From the NCBI GenBank assembly GCA_030142905.1, contig JASJOG010000017.1, positions 310,001-374,000 of the forward strand: 64,000 bases of DNA. Reading direction: 5' to 3'. The notes beneath the pieces were generated by a model. The model did not search any database. It was not told where the DNA came from and was given only the letters and a program-made list of their open reading frames with translations. Below, one piece after another: positions 1 through 10,897 of this stretch. Numbering within the stretch: position 1 is the stretch's first letter; each line of letters opens with the position of its first letter. The DNA is from Heliopora coerulea. Lineage: Eukaryota > Cnidaria > Anthozoa > Scleralcyonacea > Helioporidae. The translations under genes and the position numbers were made by a program.

Positions 1-162
1 AAACTGAAATAGCTGAAAGAAGGTCCGAGAGGAAAGACAGATGACGAGAAGACAAGGGGAAAACGAGAAACTAATAATTTAAATGAAAATAAAGCAAATG
101 GTTTGAGCCAGGAAGAATCAGCACGTGTTGAACGTAAATCGCCAATATTAGGGTAATCTGGA

Positions 163-292
163 GAAAGGCTGTTGGTGACTGACGTTTCGACGGACTCTGA
201 AGATGACCGCCGCTGAGGCGATCATCTTCAGAGTCCCAACAAATTTTCAGAGTCCCAACAAAATTCAGTCAGCAACAGTCTTTCTCAAGACT
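163..292. repeat. Imperfect hairpin in PAFAH1B intron 1
   Basis: The left arm GGAGAAAGGCTGTTGGTGAC is answered by its reverse complement near 270-292. Inside lies a second stem-loop built on ACTCTGAAGATGACC and its complement. The same structure, shorter inside, is at 44109-44200 in copy B. The inner strand reads CTGAAGATGA...GTCGAAACG, resembling the PLE terminal hairpins elsewhere in the window, so an old PLE remnant is possible. Confidence 0.55.
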
Positions 293-529
293 ATCCCAAC
301 CAAGACAATCTACCTTCAACATGTAATAAATGAAAATAAAAAAGTAAGAAGGCAGTAGAGAAGAAAAGAGCACAGGAGTACAGAGGTGGGAAGAGAATAG
401 TAGAAAAGGGCCGACGGGAGTGTAACAAAACAGAAGAAAGCCGAGGAGGGTACACGAAATATTAAATGGTCCCACTAGCTTTCATTACAAGATCCCCTTT
501 GGTGATCGTCCCCCTCCCTTAAAAATACT

Positions 530-1065
530 TAAAAATGGCCCTGTACAAGAGAGTACGGAAGAGAAGGGTAGAGAAGATAAGAGAAAAGAAATGAAGAGAA
601 GAGAAGGGAACGGAACCGAACGGAACGCAACAGAAAAGAAAAAAACAGAAGGGAAGAGAAGAGAAGAGGCGAGAAGAAGTGAAGAGCAGAGCTGAATAAA
701 GATCTGTAAAGGAGAGTAGGAAAGAGAAGGGCAGAAAAAGCAGAGGATTTAAGAGGAAAGGAGACCAGATAAAAGCAGAGACGAACGTAGGAGATGGAAA
801 GAGAGCAGCGCACTGCAGAGGACACACAAGAAGGCAGCAAAGAACAAAGGAGACCAAAGTAGATCAGACATTAGCTGAGAAGAGTATGGCAGTGAAAAAG
901 TAAACAGAATAGAACGGAATAGAACGGGCGGAAAGGAAAAGAAAAAAGGTAATAAGAAGTGAAAGGAAAGGAAAGGAAAAGAGGGGATGGGGTATATACA
1001 TTGATAAAAAATGAGGAGAGGAGAAAATAATACGAGATAAAAGAAAAGGAGAGAATATTTGTTGT
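530..1065. repeat. Polypurine-rich tract (GA/GAA-rich)
   Basis: This 0.5-kb stretch is almost entirely A and G on the plus strand (pyrimidine-rich on the gene's sense strand). It sits inside intron 1 of the PAFAH1B copy just downstream of exon 1. Copy B has the matching tract at about 44455-44910. Open frames here, rich in S, F and L on the minus strand, are low-complexity artefacts. Confidence 0.8.
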
Positions 1066-1067
1066 AC

Positions 1068-1136
1068 CATGCTCATCCACCTTCCATCGCCCTGTATCTC
1101 TTTGACAGGCTGAGGGTCAGCAGCGGGATTACTCAT
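1068..1136 (-). CDS. PAFAH1B-like gene, first coding exon (copy A paralogue)
   Basis: Reading leftwards, the exon starts at ATG (1136) and encodes 23 residues, MSNPAADPQPVKEIQ then GDGRWMSM. It stops at a GT donor (1067-1066). This matches the N-terminus of PAFAH1B catalytic subunits and differs at two residues from exon 1 at 44992-44924. A probable acceptor (TTTCAG) at 1201-1200 suggests the exon also holds about 60 nt of 5'UTR. In the complete gene exon 2 lies just left of the duplicated block, so the remaining exons of this paralogue should lie outside the window. Whether it is intact cannot be judged. Confidence 0.75.
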
Positions 1137-1477
1137 CTTCTGGTGCTGGTTGAGTTGAAGTGATTGTTTCCCCTTGGACGGATGTGGGGCAAAGAGGATC
1201 TGAAACAACAAGTTTTCTAGTTACCAAGAAAGTCAAATCAAAATCGTACTGCTTCGCTCTTAAGCAAAACATTTCCTTTTCCCCTTCAAATGCTGACGTC
1301 TTTTCCCCCTTATGGATCCTAATGTTAGTGATCCATTAATCACTTTAAACGTCTCCTCGAGAATTCCGGGATACACTTTGCAGTTGTAACAATCACTCAA
1401 CTCTGTGACAACTGAAATGTTAACTTCAACTAAAAGAACCAAACAATTATAGGCTTTTGGCTATCAGTTTCAGTCTC

Positions 1478-1537
1478 CTTACGCGGTAAATTTTGACGTT
1501 AGATCGTCGTTGCATTAACGTCGAAATGACCGCATAA
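1478..1537. promoter_or_regulatory. Conserved palindrome upstream of PAFAH1B exon 1
   Basis: TTACGCGGTAAATTTTGACG is followed by a short spacer and then the near-complement ending in ACCGCATAAG. The arms contain TGACGT/ACGTCA-like half sites. It is kept at 45338-45395, where the outer arms (TTACGCGGT/ACCGCGTAA) pair perfectly. Position about 0.3 kb upstream of the first recognised exon makes a promoter element possible, but no promoter evidence beyond position and symmetry was seen. Confidence 0.4.
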
Positions 1538-2066
1538 GAGACTAAACTTGACCGCCATAAAGCCCCATGTTTGGCTTCATTTTTTGACAGGCAGTCAGCC
1601 TCACTGTTTTAATAGATTTCAGCAGGCCAAACTGACTTCCATAAGACGGTGCAGATGACAGAAACAGACGCCCAAAACGGCCGTGGTATCCGCCAAATAT
1701 TTCGCTTAACTTTTCGATTTGCATTCTGCCTTCCAGTAACAGAGGAGTTCAGTGGTCACACTTTCATTTATACAATCACTGACTCAAAGATTAGCACCAA
1801 CAGTTTATGAATGAATGAATTTAATATTTAAACAGGGTGCTCATTCACCAGGGGTGTTTTTCAATGAGGCCCTGTATAACAAAAGATTAACAAAATCAAA
1901 TTACAATAAATAAATTAGGCCAAAATCATATAAAACTAAGTGATATTACAATAAAAATAAGAATTTTGTATTATTTAAATAAAAAATTGCTTTTGAAACT
2001 AGAGACATTGTCCGAGTTTCTTATTTCTAGTTTTAAATCTTCCATTCCTTGATTGCATGGCATATA

Positions 2067-3481
2067 CAGGGGGTGATCAAAAAAAAGTGGCCATCGTCAA
2101 AAATATAGTCAATTTGATATAACTGTCACTGGAAGAACAGAAATGAAAGAAAACCGTATATTTTTTAAAAGCTTTCTTGGAGATCTGATTAAAAAGCTTT
2201 TGACATACTAATTTTAAGACATACTAATTTAAAGTCAATTCTTAATACTTTTTATGATAATGTCTTCTGCTAAACATAGTGCATTTTCTCCTATTTCTTA
2301 CAAATTAGATGATATGAACTTGTCCATAAAATTATCAAAATATTGCGCATCCTACAATATTTAGTTGATAACTTAAATACAAAACATTATTAGCCAAAAA
2401 ACCAGTTACATGTGCAATTTTGAACGTTTTCGTTGAGGTTTTATGTGAAAGTGATGTGGCTAGTAAGGGACTTAAAAAAGTCGGCACCGAGAAATCTGAG
2501 ATGAAAATTAGAAGGAATCATGAAATTCTTGGATTGCTTTAAGCTGGAGTTACCACATGTACAGTTTCAAAAAAAATTCACATTGACCTGTTCTGGGAAA
2601 AAAAAAAACAAAAAAAGAACTTTGCATTAAGGTAAATTGAGTGGAGATTGCAGTCATGATCCTGGTTCTGGATGGAAACTACCGATCAAAGTGACCGTTT
2701 AATTATTAAAACGTCCAAATCAGGCACCCCAACCAAACATTAGCTAGCTGATAAACTAGAAGCTCAGACAGGGGTCAAATTTTCCGCCAAAACCATAAAT
2801 CACCTCTTGAAAGAGAGAGAATTCAAATGGAGAAAAAAAAATCTGAGAAACCATTTGGGAGTGAGAAGAATCATTTACCGCGATTATCATCTGCTCGTTA
2901 GTACATTAGTGGGAATATTGATGTATGGGGATGGGTTCTCCTAAATCCCATTGAGAATTTATGGGCTGAGTTGGACTGATTAACAAAAGACCAAAAGTTG
3001 GAAAATGAAAACGGACTTTTTGCAGTAATCAAAAATGGATTACAATCAATTACCAAAGAATACTTGCATCAGCTTATTGAAAGCATGCTTCGTTTATGCA
3101 AAGCTGTGATCAAATTGAAGGGAATGCCAGCTAGGTTTGAATGGTACATACAGTAGGTATGTACTTGAGTTCCAGTTGTTGCCTGTAGTAATTTGTAAAT
3201 AAACTTTATTGGCGATTGTGCGAACAAATTCGTTAGAGTCAAAATGAAGGACATCAGAGATGTACCAGGAATTTGTAAACAATAATATAATTAAAAACTG
3301 CGTAACGTTTGTGAATTTAAAAAATCGGTTATTAAAATTAAGATTTGAGTTGATATTTGAAATTACTTAGACGCATGCATCCTAAAACGATCATTCTTAA
3401 CCACGTCTGTTCATCTCGTGATGATTATGTTATGTTAACCATAATTATTTAGGATGGCCACTTTTTTTCGCTCATCCCCTG
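2067..3481 (+). mobile_element. Tc1/mariner-type transposon
   Basis: The terminal inverted repeats are CAGGGGGTGATCAAAAAAAA at the left and its near-complement ending CGCTCATCCCCTG at the right, continuing to GTGGCCATC for about 29 bp. They are flanked by the dinucleotide TA on both sides (2065-2066 and 3482-3483). At 1415 bp it is close to the usual Tc1 length. It inserted into the LINE at 1806-3768. Confidence 0.88.
2430..3125 (+). pseudogene. Tc1-like transposase, decayed
   Basis: Fragments in all three frames resemble a Tc1 transposase in the right order. There is a helix-turn-helix stretch near 2500-2570 (RNHEILGLL, AGVTTCTVSKKI), a middle part near 2640-2900, and the hallmark NPIENLWAELD near 2948-2980, followed by a C-terminal stretch ending AVIKLKG. 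Frameshifts and stops are numerous, so no product is expected. Confidence 0.8.
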
Positions 3482-3768
3482 TAAATCTTTGCTTTCACCA
3501 TTTCGTTTTCACAGTAAGCAGACGTAAGTCACTTTTTCTCCGTGTGTTGTAAGTGTGAACAGTTTCGCTTGGTCTTAAGTTTAGATCAAAATTTATGAAT
3601 CCATTGATGCATTTGCAGGTGAAGAGAGCACGGTGGTATTTTCTTCTCGAGGAAAGTGGTTCCCGTTTTATGTATTCAGTGCACTAATTGCAGATGTGTA
3701 AACAGGCCAGCCTAAGATTGCTTTGGCCGCTTTGTTTTGTAGAATTTGTAGATCATTCATCTATGTCA

Positions 3769-4575
3769 TACTAGAAATACGTGCACGCAACAACCCCTCG
3801 CCCACCTTTCCAATATCTCTCAAGAATCCAAGTAACAATGATTAATTTTTCAAAATTCTCAAAAAGACAAACCCTCCTGACTATAACTGGAAGAGGACAT
3901 GCAATAAAAAAAAAATCCACACAGAATTTGGCCGCAAATAAACAACAATCCAAACTGGAAATTATTTTATATTTAAACTGCTTATAGTCATATTTACGTT
4001 TAAAATTTCAATTCTGCTATATTAAAACAAAAAGTTCGGTGAGAATAACGTTTAACGGCTTAACAAATGGTAAGATGGCCATCCCTACAATTAAATTAAA
4101 TCATTAAACAACGAATGATAGGATCAATACCCTAAATTATTTGCGGGTTTATGGTAATTCGTGTCGTTTTCCAATTAGACTTCACACTCATTTTGCCTTA
4201 AAGAAAGATTGTTTTATTAGATGACTAGACTTTCCGTCTTAAAAGTGAAGCATTCTCATAGGTTATCAAACGGATACCAGCATCACGGAAAGTTCATGAT
4301 TGAATATTTTTCTGACATTTTTTTGACTTAAAAAATTGATAAATTGTACGTTATCTCAAAGTTGGTAACAAATGTCTTTAAGATGTGCTATGATAAGGAA
4401 TTATGCTAAGTATTCATCCGGAGGTACTTGGTGACGAAGATGAAACGAATTACGAAACCGACGAAGTAAACAAAGAAAACATGAACGAATTCTGCATTTT
4501 TATCGCTGACCAAAAATCGGAAAATACAACACATAAAACAAAATACGACAAGCAAATCTTGTGCAAGTTTTGTAC
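3769..4575 (+). mobile_element. Crypton-like element, 5' fragment
   Basis: It starts at ATACTAGAAATACGTGCACG, the same boundary as the elements at 7109 and (inverted) 13846. It runs through the N-terminal coding part (NETNYETDE then KENMNEFCIFIADQKSEN) before similarity ends near 4575. The tyrosine-recombinase core is missing. It belongs to the same insertion block as the LINE and Tc1, absent from copy B. Confidence 0.6.
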
Positions 4576-4950
4576 ATATTAACTAATCCAAGTAATGATC
4601 CAAGGTGGACCAGGCTGTATTTCTACATCGTTCGCTAAGTTTATAAGCATTATTGCAAGATTAACACTACAGGCAAGACGTAGTCCCGCGATGGCCTTCG
4701 ACGAAGCTGAAACTGGTTCGTCGCCGAAGTTGTTCTTGTTGTCGGTCCAAATCCCTAGATTTTAACAGCATTAACAAGATTACTTGAGTGAAGAACTTGG
4801 ATAAGCCTAGCTTGTGTATTACAGGAACTAATAGTAACAAAGAAGCTAGAGAAAGCCAAGTAAATGTTGATGAACATACAGAGATTTCGGGAGCTCAATA
4901 TACCATGACCAATCGCCATGATGGTTACGGATGGGACTACAGAAGCACAG
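4576..4950. other. Unassigned tail of the insertion in copy A
   Basis: No coding signal or recognised repeat was found here. The stretch is part of the insertion relative to copy B; homology with copy B resumes at about 4950 (AGATCAATTTGAAACAACAA). Confidence 0.5.
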
Positions 4951-5829
4951 TGAGTAGATCAATTTGAAACAACAAACTAGACTATCTTTGAAATTCAGCG
5001 ATCAGCAGCTGAATAATACTAAAAATCTTGGTCAACAGTACTATTCTTTTTAATGAAATTAATTCAAATTTATGTTTCAGTTCCAAGTAAAGAATTGCCG
5101 TGCTTTCAAAAACTTACGGAGACTTAATCATAATGTCATCGGACATATTTCGTAACTAGTTAACCGTTTGTTGTTTGTTGATTTGGCTTCAAAATTACTC
5201 TTTGAGAACTTGTATTAGATTTTTCTGAATTCATGCAAATGAATTTATGCCGAATTTACCTGAAACGACGAGAAAACAATGACAAGGGCAACCACCCAGT
5301 ATGTTTCTGGCTTAAATGTCAAAATTCAAGTTTAATATATAACATCCGGATCGTTCTCACTGGTTAAAAATCTTAACGAAAAGCTCCGTGTTAAAAGAGA
5401 GATTTACCACTACATTGAATGCAAACAAACTCACAAGTAAACATTAGAGATAAATAGGCATAAATTTATCAGCAAAGTAAGCCACAACCACATTCATCAC
5501 TTGCCATATTGGTCCCGCGCGCTTGACTTTCAACAAGCTCCGTGTTTTATGTTAAAAAAGGCTCGAAATATTGACAAGGAAACGCAGTTAATACACAGCT
5601 ACAGTAACTCCGAAAAGCAAGATCATATATTGTTAATTTCTCATTAAAACAAGTTTAACCTTTCCGGAGTTAACGTTGCGTATTTGGCCATAACACTCTG
5701 TGCTTTCCATTATTAAACGCAGTAAAATTACTGCGGTGTCTCGTAAGCAATGATGGACAGCGAGAGTTGGAAAAAGAATGGCAACTGCAGAGGTTCTTTT
5801 CCTCACAGTAGGCACCACAGACTTCATGG

Positions 5830-5945
5830 AGAATGAAAATGAAAATGATCTTTAATCAGGAAACCTGAATCATCAAAGGTGTTTTTCATCAGGGTCCTCA
5901 TAAAAATTAAAGTTTACAAGAAAAATTAAAAACAAGACAGATTAA
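5830..5945 (-). mobile_element. Short LINE 3' tail insertion
   Basis: A 115-bp insertion relative to copy B, which reads straight through at about 47716. It begins with a GAAAAT repeat and contains GGTGTTTTTCATCAGGGTCC, close to GGTGTTTTTCAATGAGGCCC in the LINE tail at 1850-1875. The simplest reading is a heavily 5'-truncated LINE of that family on the minus strand. Confidence 0.5.
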
Positions 5946-6118
5946 ACAGATTGGAAATATTATTGTATGATGCTTGGAAAGAAGGCTTGTTTGTGAATAT
6001 TTGCTTACATTGAGCTATTATTTTAACCGATGAATTTCTCTTATTTTAAGCTCTATGTTGCATTTTTTAACGTAAATACCCACAAAAAAGCTCGTTTCGA
6101 AACCACTTTCTAAGTTAT

Positions 6119-6682
6119 TTTTACGATAAAATTTAAAACCCCGTTCGTTATTTCTTTCTTTCCGTGTTTGACTCTGGTCTTGGTGTTGACTTTCTCCGTT
6201 TGATAGAGTGAGTCAACACTACAGTTTCACATAAAGAGGTAACAAAAACGAAATGTTGGTGGAAAGGCACATTTCAAGCTGTTTATTTGACGAAATAAAA
6301 CCTTCTTAGGTTAAGAACGGATTAAAAAGTTTTAACATCGAGATTTCAGAGAAGGCTAATTCAAAAAAAGTCAGGAAAATGAACTTCAGGTTTTATGTTT
6401 TTCTTTGGTAAAACTTACCAAATAGTGTCAAACGGTTCACGAGTCAATACTTCGGTACCAGATTCCAATCTGGATTTTAAAATGAGAAAAGTTCAACGTT
6501 ATGCAAAGCAGAAAAATGCAGTAAAAACCAAAAACAAAAACCCATAAAAAAAATCCTTTCCCAAACGAGACTTCGCTCCACGTGTAATTCAGTTACAAAA
6601 CGTATGCCAGCGGTCGCCATCATGAGACAAAATACCTCTGCTAACTCCACCATTTTGCCGACAATTTCTAGCCTGACCTGGC
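6119..6682. other. No recognised feature
   Basis: An AT-rich stretch between the end of the duplicated block and the first hAT-like MITE. No domain, RNA gene or clear repeat was found. Confidence 0.5.
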
Positions 6683-7094
6683 CACCGAACCCTATAAAAA
6701 GACTGGAACGATACCTGCGAACTGTATTTTGAAGCCATCATGGAGGTTGACATGTGGGTCAATTTGCAGGTCATCTCAACTTTACTATGCATATATTTGG
6801 TGTGTTTTGCTGGGCCATTTTATTTGTACTTCGCCTAAGATCTCCGCCTGGTTCATCATCAATCACCCAAATTTCGGATTTTTGGACAGTTTTCTTTTTT
6901 ATCCTTAGTAAGTGGAAGACAAGGTCGGTAGGACTGCATATTTGTTAGAAATAACTGTCCATGAAAAATAAAAGTTCAAAACAATTTTTTCTCATGCATG
7001 TTTTTGACCCATATGGCTGCCCCCATGTAGGCTTCATTCAATCGAGAGGGCCTGGCATGACGAGGTATCTTTCCAGTCTTTTTAGAGTTCAATG
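6683..7094. mobile_element. hAT-like MITE, family 1 (copy 1)
   Basis: The ends are TATAAAAAGACTGGAACGAT near the left and GTATCTTTCCAGTCTTTTTA then GAGTTCAATG at the right, i.e. about 30-bp inverted repeats. Flanking 8-mers are GACCTGGC (6675-6682) and GACCCTGC (7095-7102), 6/8 identical. Other copies are at 39805-40130, 46999-47363 and 57625-57989. No transposase is encoded. Confidence 0.85.
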
Positions 7095-7108
7095 GACCCT
7101 GCAGTTCA

Positions 7109-8420
7109 GTTATACTAGAAATACGTGTACGAAACAAAACCTCGCCCACTTTTCCAATGCAACTCTCGAGAACCCAAGTAACATTGATAATTTTTCAAAA
7201 TTGTCAAAGACAAATCGTCCTTACTATAAGTAGAAGAGGGAATGCAATATAAGAAAAACAAAACATTTGGCCACAAATATTAACAACCCAAACTGGAAAT
7301 TATTTTATATTTAAACTACTCGTCGTCATATTTGTTTAAAATTTCGAAATTGATCTATTAAAACAAAACGTTTGGTGAGAATAACCTTTAATGGTTTCAC
7401 ATATGATGAGATCAATTCTAACAATTCTACTGCTAAACAATGGTTGTTCTTATCGAGACCCTGTATTAGTCGCGATCTTGAGGTATTTCGTGTCATTTTC
7501 AGATCAAACTTATCACTTTTTTCGCGTTAAAGAAAATTTTTTTACTGGATGGCAAGACTTTCCGTTTTAAAAGCGGAGCATTCTCATTGGTTACCGGTCG
7601 GATAACAGCATTACGAACAGGTCATAATTGAAAAAAATTTTTTTGGTATTTTTTGTCTCAAAAAACTGATAAATCCTATATTTTCTCAAAGTTAATTACA
7701 AATTTCTAATGGAACTGCTATGATGAAGATTTACACAAAGTATTCCTCCAGAAGTAAAAGACTTTGGTGACGAAAACGAAACGAATTACGAAACCGACGA
7801 AATAAACAAAGAAAACATGAAAGAGTTCTGCATTTTTATTGCTGACCAAAAATCGGAAAATACAAAACATACAACAAAATACAAGCAAATCTCGTGCAGG
7901 TTTTGGTCGAAAGAAGAACGAGCAGAGGGAAGTAAAAGACGTACTTTTTTCTACAGTAAAAGTTTCATAAAAGAGAAAAATAGCGTAGTGTACAAACCTT
8001 CAACTCTTACGTATTTTCAATGAAGTGTTCAGTGGCACGTCGACACAAAGGGTTCAACGGTGAATTTACTGAAGGAAGACGGTTTTAAACTTTTAAAATT
8101 TCTTGCGAGGTGTTAAAATCCTCATGAAAGCATTACTGGTCGAACATGGTAAACGGGTAATCATCTACAACCCACCCGAAAAGTGAGAAAGACTGAGGCG
8201 GACAATGTTTTCGCCGAAGGATAGTGTGATCTCCAAAAATAAGTAGCTTTTCAGCGTATTTCGGCTACTCGATACAGACGTACGTGTGATTGTACGTGTA
8301 GCTCAGCTAAGTAGTCACCAGAACGTGAAAAGTCTCGATTCATACAAATCAGCGTCGATTCAACTACAGCGAAGTATGTCGTTTACACTCAGTGGCTTAG
8401 CAAATGTCCTGGCAACAAGC
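7109..8420 (+). pseudogene. Crypton-like (DUF3504/ZMYM2-type) tyrosine recombinase, decayed
   Basis: From about 7760 the plus strand reads ENMKEFCIFIADQKSEN, then VYKPSTLTYFQ and STVNLLKEDGF, the N-terminal part of the recombinase-like proteins related to ZMYM2/QRICH1 and Cryptons. After frameshifts the C-terminal end is clear near 8260-8415: RLLDTDVRVIVRVAQLSSHQ, then NVKSLDSYKSAS and QRSMSF, with the catalytic His (LSSHQ) and Tyr (SLDSY) still in place. About 0.5 kb of the core, present in the inverted copy at 11982-13846, is missing here. The element starts at the shared boundary ATACTAGAAATACGTG. Confidence 0.72.
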
Positions 8421-8825
8421 GAGTTCCCGTAACGTCATTGTTCATATTGATGAGAAAGAGCCAAGTCAAAGCGTTGCTACAGAATGTGAACAGTTGGCTA
8501 ATGCATATTCCAAAGAGCAGAGTTTTAGAACTGTTCTTTCAAGTCATAAATTGCCCAGTAACTAAGATGTCTTGCAAAAGTGAAACCAGCCGCAAACACC
8601 AAGAAAGCCATTTCGTTTGCCGGTCTTAAATCACTTACTGGCTTCAGTGTTCAAGTAATGTAAACAACTTGGGAGAGATCCATACAAGGGGAAAAAAAAA
8701 AAGGACGAGACCAAATCGATTTGTTTCAATAGGGATCTGAGTAACCTAAGTAAGGTTTGGTCAACAAAATATCAGCCCCCGAGCTTCCAAACGGCATTCT
8801 TGAGTGACCGGAATCCGTGGACAGA
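8421..8825. other. Downstream part of the Crypton-like element, unresolved
   Basis: Codon-like stretches continue (for example VIVHIDEKEPSQSVATECEQ near 8440-8500) but no domain is recognised, and the end of the element was not found. Confidence 0.35.
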
Positions 8826-8862
<37 letters not shown>

Positions 8863-8899
8863 CTACATATACATATATATACATATATATATATATATA
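8826..8899. repeat. TA microsatellite
   Basis: Alternating TA with occasional TAC interruptions. It appears to be the left half of a tract now split by the element at 8900-9760. Confidence 0.95.
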
Positions 8900-9757
8900 C
8901 AGGGATTACAAATACGCAAATTTGGGCGTATTTTACGCCAAAAATATTGAAATGACTCTAAAAAATATACGACCGTAGTCAGTTTGACTCCAGAAAATAA
9001 TACATGAAATATTCAAAAGCAGACCATTTCTGGTTATTCTTAGAACATAGAATACTTTCTTAGGAACTAATTTCAGGAAAAATTTTTTTAAATAAGATGA
9101 ATACATATAATTACATTGATGAATGATCGTTCCGCTTGCCCGCTCTTGGCCACCATCTTGAATTGAGTCGTGGTTCGAGATATGGTAACATACATGAAGT
9201 ACCGCACCTACCCAACACTGCCGTCACCTGATATGTATGGTCTGGTTGATGGCTGTGCGAAGCAGTGGCAGGAAGCACGCAGGGGCAGATGAACAATAAA
9301 CTCTGTTGTTCACACAAGATATTAAAGTAACTTATTTTACTTTACTCTTTCACTTGGTTGCTAAAACATTTTCAGATTTTAACAGAGCAGATAGTAACAG
9401 ATATTTAATTACCTCTTAGGATAAATTGTCCGTTGAGTTGCAATATCAATCAGTTGAATTGACAACCAAAAGATGTTTATGTAATTTTTGGCCACTGTTT
9501 GAAATTACTGGCAAATCAATGCTTTGAGGTATACAAAGTTGCTTGTATTGTATTTTGGTGTCAATAAATATTAAAATAATAAATTTGTTTTCAGCTACAA
9601 AGTAGAAAGTTGGTACAGTGAATGAAGTATGCATTTTTTCAATATTTTAGTTCCTTTTTATTGTCACATATAATGACTCCAGAATTTCTGAGATGACTCG
9701 AAAATTTCAAAGCAGGAAGTCAAAATGACTCCAAAAGAAGTGTCAAATTTGTAATCC

Positions 9758-9760
<3 letters not shown>
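8900..9760. mobile_element. TA-target non-autonomous DNA element
   Basis: The termini CAGGGATTACAAAT and its complement ATTTGTAATCCCTG are perfect for 14 bp and bounded by TA on both sides. Inside the ends both arms carry repeated AATGACTC motifs. No transposase is visible. Terminal CAG plus a TA target fits a Tc1/mariner-type non-autonomous element inserted into a TA microsatellite. Confidence 0.72.
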
Positions 9761-10008
<248 letters not shown>

Positions 10009-10036
10009 CAAAACGTCTGGTTAGCAAATAGATAGT

Positions 10037-10688
10037 TATAAATTTAAAAAACACGAGAATACTTTTCAAAGACATGTTTCGGCAAGACTTATGCCATCTT
10101 CAGTTTACAAGATGATGTTTGCAAGGCTTTAAATAAGAATTATAGTATGTCAGTTTCAATGACCCGATTCCCACAGCTCTTAAATCATTCGTAGTTTATG
10201 AATTTACTTGTGCGGGATGTAATTCCCGTTACATTGGTGAAACCTCTCGCCATTTCTCAACGCGGATCAAAGAGCACACTTTAACTGATCGAAATTCTCA
10301 CATCTTTAAACACCTCAATAACTCTATAAACTGCAAAAACCATTACACACCTAACTGCTTTAAAATTTTAGATTCGGCCAAAACCACTTTCACACTCAAA
10401 TTGAAAGAAGCTATTCACATCCAAAATAAAAAACCAGAATTAAACACACAAATGCAACATATCAACACCTTCCTCTGCTAGTAATTATCGTCTGATACCG
10501 CCTCCGTTAATCCTCACACAACACACTGTCATTGTAATTAATCATCTAACATATCGTCATTGTAATTAGTTAATTTATTCATACTATAATTCTTATTTAA
10601 AGCCTTGCAAACATCATCTTGTAAACTGAAGATGGCATAAGTCTTGCCGAAACATGTCTTTGAAAAGTATTCTCGTGTTTTTTAAATT

Positions 10689-10692
<4 letters not shown>
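10037..10692 (+). mobile_element. 5'-truncated Penelope-like element A with inverted terminal arms
   Basis: Perfect or near-perfect 113-bp inverted arms (10037-10149 and 10580-10692) bracket the last part of a PLE reading frame. Each arm carries the motif CTGAAGATGGCATAAG then TCTTGCCGAAACATG. PLEs often carry inverted terminal copies like this, which supports assignment as a 5'-truncated PLE. It lies between two TA tracts. Confidence 0.82.
10146..10481 (+). pseudogene. PLE GIY-YIG endonuclease C-terminal fragment
   Basis: The open frame holds FVVYEFTCAGCNSRYIGETS, then RHFSTRIKEH, then FKHLNNS and a C-terminal KLKEAIHIQNKKPELNTQ, ending at TAG (10479-10481). This is the GIY-YIG endonuclease domain of Penelope-like elements, here with YIGET and the following Arg. 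The RT domain is missing. A cellular gene is unlikely because the frame is bracketed by the inverted arms. Confidence 0.8.
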
Positions 10693-10720
<28 letters not shown>

Positions 10721-10725
10721 CATAC

Positions 10726-10796
<71 letters not shown>

Positions 10797-10817
10797 CATA
10801 TATATATATATATATAC

Positions 10818-10884
<67 letters not shown>

Positions 10885-10897
10885 CATATATATATAC
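10693..10897. repeat. TA microsatellite with CATA interruptions
   Basis: A 205-bp TA tract between PLE A and the palindrome at 10898. A frame of Y, I and T residues across it is an artefact. Confidence 0.95.

Larger units (their letters stand above)
1806..3768 (-). mobile_element. LINE 3' fragment (CR1/L2-like), split by a Tc1 element
   Basis: The minus strand at about 3768-3484 translates to the typical RT C-terminal region (LQILQNKAAKAILGWPVYTS, then SRRKYHRALFTCKCINGF and HTYNTRRKSDLRL). The 3' end continues at 2064-1806 and finishes in a short tetranucleotide tail (ATTC/GAAT repeats). Several stops show it is dead. The two halves are separated by the Tc1 element at 2067-3481. The insertion is absent from the duplicate at 43944-47866. 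Confidence 0.75.
1..6118. repeat. Duplicated block, copy A
   Basis: Nearly the whole of this stretch can be aligned by eye to 43944-47866 in the same orientation, with scattered substitutions and small indels. It carries intron 1, exon 1 and the 5' flank of a PAFAH1B gene. The match begins at base 1, so the duplication probably extends left out of the window. Copy A has a 3.1-kb insertion (about 1806-4950: LINE, Tc1 and Crypton-like fragment) and a 115-bp insertion (about 5830-5945), both absent from copy B. Similarity fades near 6118. Confidence 0.9.

Noticed and set aside
269..1080. Several minus-strand frames rich in S, L and F
   Set aside because: They are the complement of the polypurine tract in PAFAH1B intron 1; only the 23-codon exon 1 is supported.
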